The position numbers and the translations under genes were made by a program. The notes under the pieces were generated by a model that saw nothing but the letters and a program-made list of their open reading frames with translations, had not been told where the DNA came from and did no database searches. DNA of 64,000 nucleotides from Wolfiporia cocos (lineage: Eukaryota > Basidiomycota > Agaricomycetes > Polyporales > Phaeolaceae): NCBI GenBank assembly GCA_029448655.1, contig JACCLO010000006.1:3472001-3536000 (forward strand), read 5' to 3'. Positions 56,120-64,000 of this stretch are shown one piece after another (position 1 is the stretch's first letter; the number at the start of each line of letters is the position of its first letter).

Positions 56120-56830
56120 ATATATCTACCTCTTCGAATAGCCTGTGGAGGCGCGGCCCTTCTTCTGAGAGACATCAACTTCGGGCGTACGCTTGCGCTT
56201 TTGGCCACGGCGCGTTGGATTATGAGCTGTGTAATGGCTGGTTAAACCTGAGTTTGCATCAGGTTCTCCAGTCATGACTTCTGACAGGACCCCAGGCCGA
56301 TGACTGGCAATTTGAATAACACATCAGTTTCGATTGATATCCGAGTGATCATTTACACAAATACCGCTGCAGGGAGGCTGTAGAGGCGCGGATCCTCTTT
56401 CGTGAGACATCAACTTCAGGCGTGTGTTTCCGCTTCTTTCCACGGTGTGTGGGACTGTCAGCTGTGGACCTCACCCGTTTGGGTTCCGTTGCAGAAAGCC
56501 GGGGTGGCTCTCGCGATAGATCTGCCATTCTCTGAGCCTTTTCCGCTATCCTCTGAGATTGCCGCAATTGAGGCAGAATCTTCTTCACAGGGAGAGGTCT
56601 AGATGCCGTTCAGGGACTCCAATCAGGCCATGGATGGTGGAATCCTCACGCTACAGTGCGCCACTCGGTCGGGCGAGTCTTCTCTCCGAGCTCCATCGGC
56701 ACGTTTGGACTTCGAGCACGTCCCCTCGCGAGATCGGCCTCGATAAAGAGTACGCCTCCTGTACCCGTTGACATAGGTTGACTGCATTCGCCGCCGCAGA
56801 GACACTCAGTTGCCGCATGTTCTGACAAGC
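56120..56830 (-). CDS. Basic disordered coding segments with a duplicated KRK-TPEVDVS unit, uncertain gene
   Basis: A frame at 56349-56588 has RIAEKAQRMADLSREPPRLS and HRGKKRKHTPEVDVSRKRI then RASTAS. A second copy of the same unit lies at about 56130-56220, QKRKRTPEVDVSQKKGRAST. A cysteine-containing frame upstream (LCGGECSQP, about 56790) may be the 5' part. This could be the N-terminal half of the acidic gene that follows on the same strand. No domain recognised. Confidence 0.4.
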
Positions 56831-56839
56831 ATTTCATGC

Positions 56840-59455
56840 AAATACCTCACCTGACGGTCTCGCTGCTGCCCTGTTCCCCTTCCCTTGTACCTTTCGCTGG
56901 TGCTACTGCACCGCTCAGCGCTACGACTTCATCTTGCAGCGGCGTATCCGAAATACCGTCACAGCTAGAGTAGCACTGCAGGGTCGGTAGCCATGACATG
57001 TCATCAGGTTCTCGCGATTCAGCATAGTATGCATCAACTGAACAATGATGCTTGCCTGAAGGTCATCCATGCGGCCACGCAGTCACTTGACGTGTTCGTG
57101 CGATGTGTGGCAGGACGTCAGGTGGGGGACGGAGAGAGTAGGATGTCATATATATACAGAGGGATACATACCAAGGGGCGCTTCTACGTTGCCGAGATTC
57201 AACAGGATCAGGCAATGACCGACTGAGAGATACATAGGTGCACAGGATGCGAGAGAGAACGCTACCAATCCAGCTATGGGGTGTCCAAGAAGCATTCTCC
57301 GATCAGAACTGATTGAGATTCCGTACGTGCGTTGTATAGTATCATATCCAGGATTGGTATGAGACAAGTGAAACCCAAGTGAATTTGTTAACCATCACAT
57401 ACTTGCTTTCAGATCAGGCTGTGACTGTCTGGGAGATCCGTAACGGGACCAATTATCCGTCCTTGAGGGGAGCCAACACTGTCTACATTGATCACGGGTC
57501 AGCTTGCCAAAATCAGAACGAAAACCACACAGAGGAGAATGAAATTCGTAATTGGCATCCAAAGGCCCCTAACTTTCTAGCGTGTTCGCAGCACCAGGAA
57601 GGCGTACACCTTGGATGTATCGGGACCGTAGCGAAGAAAATCAGTCGTGGAGGCCTCCTGGGATCACAAAATCGTCAACTTGCACGACCCCCGGACATCC
57701 CACTGTGTGTGATTCCATGTTGTTCGCCACGAAGCGGGTCAGCCAAGGTGCAAACGGCTAGCCCACGAATTACCATTACCGGCGTGAACAGCGACTCGCG
57801 AGCTTAAGCACACCCCTTTCCCCGCGTCCGGGAGTTCTCTGTGCCATGCTTGCCATAATGGCAACACATTTGAGTCTGTGAGTGAAACAGGATTGTGTTC
57901 CAGCCGAGAGCTCACTCGTAGTCTGAGCAGCCAGAGATGGTAAGACGACCATCGGTAATCGCACAGATTTGGCAAGAGAGCTGTGGAAATCACGCCTTGC
58001 GATTAGGTGCGCCTCTCACTTCACCTTCGGTCGGTCTTTTCCTGATTGTCTTGCCCGGAACATCCTTCACATGCGAATTTAGGGCAGAATGGATGACATG
58101 TTCGCATGACGAGGTGAGCATGTGTCGAGCACTACCGGGTCAGGGTCAGAACATTCATCATCGTCGGAACGGAAGTCTGCGAATCGGGATGGAAGGACCC
58201 TATACGCAAGGATATCTTATCGGGCAGAACGAACGCAAGTGATTTTTTTTACCTGTTTTGGGTGTTCCTGAGTGACCTTGCTACTTGCCGTGATCATGAT
58301 GCGACTGCGTCTGCGGAGGAATATTTATCGACTATTGCCAGAGCGATACCTTCAGATTTTTCTTTCACACGTGACGAACATTGAATTACAAAGGGAGGCA
58401 GGGTGATTGAAGCTGAAGCCTTGATTGAAGCCTCGACGAATGGTATGTTCGCAAAGATTCCCGGAGCCACAGTGTAAACGGCAATCAACATCTGCTGATG
58501 ACATACTCCTCATTGCAGACATCTGATGAAGAGGGACTGAGCTGCGAGCTGATGACCTGAGTAGCGTACCTCACCGCAGGAGTCTCCGTCGGTTGTCGTT
58601 CGACGCCGAATATCTCTCCCTTCTGCACTTGTCACCTAAGTCCGCCGATCATCCGATATCAGTAACGGACACTAGTACTCAGGGTGGGAGTTAGTGCGTC
58701 GGGTGCTGTAACTAACGTATATGGAGCTCGGGACGGAGAAGGCCATAGGAATGCGAGATGCGACCTAATATCCTTCAGGCTTCAGGGTCTGCAGAAGCTG
58801 AAGCCACAGATGATTCAAAATCAGACAGATTTCTGCAGGTTAGTTCCCACGTGCTTTGCCGACCGCTAGGCTCATGGATGATTTGCGATTCGGATGTGAC
58901 CGATCTCTTCCATATAAGCCTCACCGTGTTCATCTCCCATTGTTCGCTTGCATAAAAGTTGGCGAGATGCACTAGAGCTGAAAAGGCATGATGCCCTGCT
59001 CAATCCGCGACCAGCATGTCATAATTCGCGGTCACTGTACGTGACAAGAATAGTCAGGTAGGGGGGAGGCGTGCCAGAATATCCGGCGGGATGCCCAATG
59101 CTACAAGCGTCTTGATCCGTGCCCATTCCAACAACGAGGCGATGCTGCTATTTACGATCCAAACACTCTTTGACATCCCGAGTCTGCAGAGCTGCCAAGT
59201 CGTGCTCGCTGCGGTTCGTATATTCACGGCACCTTGAACGATCTGAAGGAGGTTCATACTCTACGGAACACGCAAAGAAAGGAACTTACCGCAGCAGATG
59301 CTAAGTGGAGAAGCACAAGCCATGGAATTATGCAGCATGCTTGGTAGACAGCCCATACGATAGCCAGCGAGGCGATGGTCGTAGCGGACATAGCAACTGC
59401 TCCCTGGGCCGCATTCGTGTGACGTAGAATGACGCGCTGGCCAAATTATAAGCAG
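56840..59455. other. Mostly unassigned stretch
   Basis: About 2.6 kb. Scattered - strand hydrophobic frames occur (IAGLVAFSLASCAPMYLSVG near 57300). Two segments just downstream of the WD40 gene join in phase across a GTAAGT...TTCAG intron: AMSATTIASLAIVWAVYQ to LASAA, then IVQGAVNIRTAAST to a stop at 59054. They could be an alternative 3' end of that gene or a separate small membrane protein. Nothing else supported. Confidence 0.35.
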
Positions 59456-60947
59456 TTAGCGATGTGGGATCAGCTGTAGGTTGGTAGTACATGCCTCGAG
59501 AGCGAGCAACGTGGCAACGAATAACGTCCCGGTGGCATCCTGCGGGCTTCCAGCGGCTTATTTAATGCGTACCGACACCATATAAGCGTGTAGTTATCGT
59601 TAAAGCAGCGAATGAAGTCTCCTCAACTCACCACGCTTCGCACGCCATATCTTCACGCATATGTTGTTGCCTTTGCCGGTCGAGGCGGTAGCGACAAAGC
59701 TGAGATCTCCGCGGTGGTATGTCTGGACGAGGGACGATAAGCACCATCTCCGTATTTTTCGTGGAACACGTCTACCGCGACCGTCTGGACGATGTCGTCT
59801 TCCAGCGTTGTCAGCTCATGTCAATATCGAATCATCAGCCTCGGCCCTTACTATCATGAGCTAGTTGTTGATAGAACTCTCCTGTCGTGGTCTCCCAGAT
59901 ACACACATTCCCTGTTGTGGTTCCACACACCAACGCTTGTCCTTGATGCAGGAATGCAAGCCGCAGCGCGTGTTTCGTGCGCGGGGGCACATCAAATTTG
60001 AAATGCCGGCGCGGCCTTTGCTCGCCCGACACGCCGGTGCGGTACAGATGTAAGCCGTCTATCAGGTTGTGGACCGCGATAGTACGTCCATCGGGGCTGA
60101 GGGCAGAGTATCCGCTATGCTAATTGTTAATCTCAGGCTCACACGAATCAAAATCGTACGTACATGTTTGGGTATGGAGTAGGAGGAATAATGTGCCAGA
60201 GCATCTCTCTTCTGTCGATGTTCCAACATCTTCAGAACGTGGTCAGTAAGGTCACTCCTGCTATTAGCGGGATGCAGACTTACATTATCCCATGAGATAA
60301 GTACGAGGCGATGATCGTCCCTCCGTCGGGTTTGAATTGTAGCGCTACGGCACGGTTCCTGCTGTCGTTGGTATCGTCCGTTGCTGAGCCGCCGGGGGGA
60401 TGGGGGAGTTTGATGTCGCCCGAATATGTGTCTGTTCGGGGCACAGTGAATCGCGAAAGATGAGGCAGGAAGATTGCGCTACTTCGCCTTTGTTCACACG
60501 TAACGTGCACCTCCGAACCCATGCCGATGGCCAGACATCTGGTCGTGACACCATAGTCAAGGCAGTATACTGTGCCTCTGACGCCGAGATTGATGCTATG
60601 TGAATTACACTGGGTCTGAACGCGGTCGTCATGTCAGAGCGGTCCTGCATTCTCGGAAATAACAGGACACTTGCGAGAGAGAACGAACACAGCTGATACA
60701 GGCAACCGTTTTGACAACCTACGATGAGCGTCTCCTCCTCGGTTGGATGCCAGAGTAAGCAATCGACGGCGCTATCGAAGACGACTCGATACAGAAACAA
60801 TCCCTTATTGACATTCCAAATAATCACAGAGCAATCGTCTCCTCCACTGGCAAGGTATGTGCCGTCCGGCGAGAAGCATACACAGTTGATGGTCTCGCTG
60901 TGTCCATCTCGCAGAGTATGCGAGAGGACATAGGCGGTGGAGGCCAT
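59456..60947 (-). CDS. WD40-repeat protein with C-terminal hydrophobic tail, 7 exons
   Basis: Exons 60669-60947, 60284-60615, 60160-60229, 59852-60119, 59776-59798, 59632-59722 and 59456-59556 close to 387 residues. Blades: GHSETINCVCFSPDGTYLAS, GGDDCSVIIWNVNKG, SAVDCLLWHPTEEETLIVG, GTVYCLDYGVTTRCLAIGMG, AVALQFKPDGGTIIASYLSH, SALSPDGRTIAVHNLIDGL, LAFLHQGQALVCGTTTGNVC then IWETTTGE, and ASTGKGNNICVKIWR. It resembles a WD40 group common in Agaricomycetes, of unknown role. The tail GTLFVATLLALEAC could anchor it to membranes. The first donor (GTCCTG) is weak, so the exon 1-2 join is the least certain; exon 5 is only 23 nt. Confidence 0.82.
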
Positions 60948-61180
60948 CCTAATTCGAAGGCTAAGATAGTCACGGCACCTCGAGTAGCTGCCCGAAGTTT
61001 TCGACGGCTCATCTTGTGGAAGTTCCTCCTTATCAACAGGTTTAGGCTCTGGCGTGGCGACAGCGCCTCGAATTCTCCGGTGAGAATACGTCTTCTCTTT
61101 TTCCCCCGCGCGCCACTGCCATGCAAACAGCTGTAAACTTTGGAGTGACGTTACATGGTAGCCGATGCCTTCGGTTAGGG
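60948..61180. other. 5' flank of the WD40 gene
   Basis: The - strand frame here (to 61126) is basic and has no WD40 content, so I kept the start at 60947. Presumed promoter. Confidence 0.4.
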
Positions 61181-61181
61181 C

Positions 61182-62395
61182 TGCTCAATCCGGTTTGTGG
61201 CGCCTATTATTGGCACTCAGCTTAACCCCGACCGCTCCTGCCAATTTGGGTAGGAAACCGAGATGCTCGTGGGCTCGCAGAGCTCGCTGCAAGCTACTGG
61301 TACCTCTACTTATTGTGCGATGCAACCTGGTAAATCAATGATGAATGTTATGTACTAACCTTCTATGACGTTCGGATTGTACATTTAATCAGCAATATTT
61401 AGAATGCAGCACTGCAAATATAAAAATACGGAGTAATACTGAAATCATAGGCAGCAATATAGTACGCTGCGCAGCAATATAAGAAAGCAGCGCAGCAATA
61501 GCAGCAATATGACACAGCAATTATAGAAACACTGTGCAGCAATATACAACAATATTCAGCTATAGGCTATAGATTTGGGTCGGAGATTGTAGTTACATTA
61601 CGTTTGGCAGTCGGAGTTTACATGTCTACAACCAATTGTATTGATCGTACTACGGCACAGTTTCTAAGTACTCCGCATTCACTAGTCCTCCCACGGGCTT
61701 TTCTCCACTCACATTAAGTTGTCGGAAAAGAGTGGGGGCACCTTCTTCTCTTGCTGTGACGATGATCCGGCACAATTGCTGATACGAGATGGTCCCACCA
61801 CTGGTTGTGTAGCACTCAAGGTGAGTGAATGTGGTACGATGACCGGCAAAGGTAATTCAGGTAAAACATCGTCCGGCACCTGGTCGGCTGGATAAAAGTC
61901 GAGTCCAGTCGGTTGTACAGGTTCGCAAAAATTACGTTGTAGAGCTACAGCATTATCCCAATGTCACCAGCGTTCTGTAGCTTCCTGTCGTGCCAGTAAA
62001 TTCATTTCAAGCCTCAATCTATGGCCTCTCATAAGAAATTAAAAGTCCGTCCTATTGCTATTGCTGAGATAGCCTATGGCTGAATATTGCTGTATATTGC
62101 TGCGCGGTGTTTCTATTATTGCTGCGTTGCTTTCTTATATTGTTGCGCAGCGTATTGTATTGCTGCACCGCATTTAATATTTGCAGCGCTGCAAAAGATT
62201 AAATGTACAATCTGAACGTCATAACTTTCAGAATATCGGCATCATCATCATAAACATGCATTTGAATGTAAGTACTACATTACAGACCGCTATGAAAAAA
62301 GCGAGCAACTGGGCACTTCAGTCTCCTACCCAAAGGGGCAGGCATTGTGGGAGTCTGAGTTTCAATCACAGGCGCCCAATCCAAAGTGGATCAAC
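61182..62395. mobile_element. Foldback element with long terminal inverted repeats
   Basis: The left arm (about 61182-61572) and right arm (about 62066-62395) are inverted copies. The best-preserved stretch is TATGACGTTCGGATTGTACA (61364 on) against the complement of the sequence ending at 62223, with one mismatch. Arms share GCAGCAATATA-type units, AATATAAGAAAGCA and ATTCAGC(T/C)ATAGGCTA on the inner side, and GGCGCCT and TTTGGGTAGGA on the outer side. The roughly 490-bp centre has no open frame of note. No transposase is seen, so it would be non-autonomous. Confidence 0.75.
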
Positions 62396-64000
62396 ATAAT
62401 CAATTAGCAGCTTCGATCAGCGCTTGACGAGAGGCATTATGCATTGAGATGTCCGAAGCATCATGCAAGTTGATGGTTTCACAGAAGGCACACCACGGGC
62501 TGTCACAATGTGATGGTTCAGTGCGATGGCATTCAGCTGCTCAGCTGTAATTCGCTGCGATGTGCGCGCGTTGGGTGTGGCGCATGGGTGCGCTCTCGTC
62601 ACCACGGCGTGGGAGCAGTAGTGCCCCTGGTAGAATAGGGGCGGATGGGACGATGGCCCATTAGTATAAAGGCGTAGTAGTTGATGTATGTCATGGTACC
62701 GCTACGCGTTTGTAACCAGAACCCACCACACCATAGCTCAGGGTCCCTGGCGGGCAGTAGGGCACGGCCGTTGTCTGGCACGACCCGAATTTCTACACTC
62801 TGTCGCATGCAGCAATCGCAAATCAGTGCACACCAGTTGTAATTTGAGTCGAGTGTCAGATGCACACTTCTCACTTCAGCACACTAGGTAATATACGAGG
62901 AAGTGCCGACTGGTGTCGGCGCTTGACCTTCACCTGAATGCGTTCGTGCACTTTTCACAACTAACATTCGTGATGACTACGGCAAAGGAGTAGCGATTTT
63001 TTAAAATCAAACAACGCCATATCTACAAGACATAACAGCGTCAAGTCAGAAGTGACTGAAGGTCACAACCAAGTTTTTTCAAATTGTAGTAATCCCAACA
63101 CTATGGAATGAGTAAGTGGAGCGTCCAAACCGGCAAGCAGTATGTACCTAGAAGCGTAGCCGCTTGATTGGTGCATCCGGTGAGGGAGGTGACAATGGAT
63201 CGAGGCGGGGGGAAGGATGTCGGCGGAATGATGACACAAAAACATCCGTCCAAATGTTGCTTAATGATTAAGTCTCCATCCTGGAGAAGGAATATACCAG
63301 CAACAAACTTAAATGCTGAACAAGGCAACTTATGGGCATAGCAAAGAACACTACAAGATGTGGTGATACTAAAATGCCATGTATGCGCTCTGTGGGAGTT
63401 AGTGCTGGCCAAGATTATTATTATAATTGATTATAATAATATCTAATCATAATATCACTATTAAATACGGGCTCGAGGCAGATCCCACTGGCATCTATTA
63501 TGGAGCATTACAATATATTATACTATGAATAAAATATGATACTGGCACTATATCTAATAGTAACAGTAGGGATATCATGTGACATAAAGAGCGAGCTAAT
63601 GCTTGATTTGGTGGGCATCATGCTCACATAAACGCGTGCCAAAAGTTCACCTAAAAAGGCATTTGTCTCATCACTTCCCCTTATTGGGACCGGTTTGTGC
63701 ACTTCTCATAAAGCTGGATAACGCTGACCACTATGTTTCACAGTTATTCATTTATTTATATGCCTCGCATACTTCCAGAATTGTATGCTGTGGGGCGCTG
63801 ACATAGTGCAGCATGCACAAGCTATTTGTATTCAGAATATGCTTCAGCTGCTTCTGCCACAACCCAACTCGGTTGAGTGCCTAAATAGACACTCTTTGAT
63901 GCTCATTCATCAATATCTCAATGGCGGCACAATCTGCTTCCATTACAGTAGTTATGAAGGAATGGTTTAAGTGTAGGCCAGGCAGTGGAATCGAATACTT
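62396..64000. other. Gene-poor window end
   Basis: A - strand frame at 62599-62874 (SVHLTLDSNYNWCALICDC, then PDNGRALLPARDPELW) and another at 62417-62605 look mildly protein-like but lack a supported start or splice chain. 63415-63560 is very AT-rich, with ATTATAATAAT-type words. No gene is claimed. Confidence 0.35.

Noticed and set aside
63970..64000. B-box-like ATTCGATTCC on the - strand at the window edge
   Set aside because: Stem bases do not pair, and the rest lies outside the window.

Overview
The window reads as nuclear DNA of a filamentous basidiomycete, most likely an Agaricomycete. Genes are broken by many 36-65-nt GT-AG introns. Several families typical of that group are present: DUF6533 membrane proteins, a STE3 pheromone receptor, MYND-finger proteins, ToxD-like enoyl reductases and a WD40 family. 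I assembled exons by hand from frame, splice signals and family resemblance; where full exon sets are listed, the reading phase closes to a whole number of codons. No rRNA, convincing tRNA, CRISPR or prokaryotic operon was seen.

Layout. 0-1.4 kb: the 3' end of an unknown + gene facing a complete five-exon NAA20 (NatB catalytic subunit) on the - strand. 1.6-4.1 kb: a DUF6533 membrane-protein locus whose direct repeat lies at 39.3-43.0 kb. 4.4-6.7 kb: a secreted/membrane cysteine-rich protein and a probable HSP20-like protein. 7.9-10.8 kb: an enoyl reductase and a decayed fragment of another; two more intact paralogues lie at 33.2-36.3 kb. 11.5-13.1 kb: an unknown + gene with an apparent frame break.

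15.3-30.8 kb holds the most unusual content: seven genes, plus one probable relic, of a single unrecognised polytopic membrane-protein family. Two subfamilies can be told apart. The run is interrupted only by a GC-rich eight-exon aldose 1-epimerase gene. 31-33 kb: a complete seven-exon MYND-finger gene.

46.3-47.9 kb: a complete six-exon STE3-type pheromone receptor, the kind of gene found at basidiomycete mating-type (B/P-R) loci; I found no pheromone precursor beside it. 49.2-51.3 kb is a mosaic pseudogene: the N-terminus of the splicing helicase Brr2, internally deleted to helicase motif I and then joined to an RNase H fragment of a retroelement. 52.1-56.8 kb: a lineage-type hypothetical gene and disordered acidic coding sequence with repeats. 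59.4-60.9 kb: a complete seven-exon WD40 gene. 61.2-62.4 kb: a foldback element with long inverted repeats. A separate 180-bp near-palindrome sits at 37.35-37.53 kb.

The window mixes conserved housekeeping genes with tandem family expansion, segmental duplication and decayed fragments, as expected of a recombining accessory region of a fungal chromosome.
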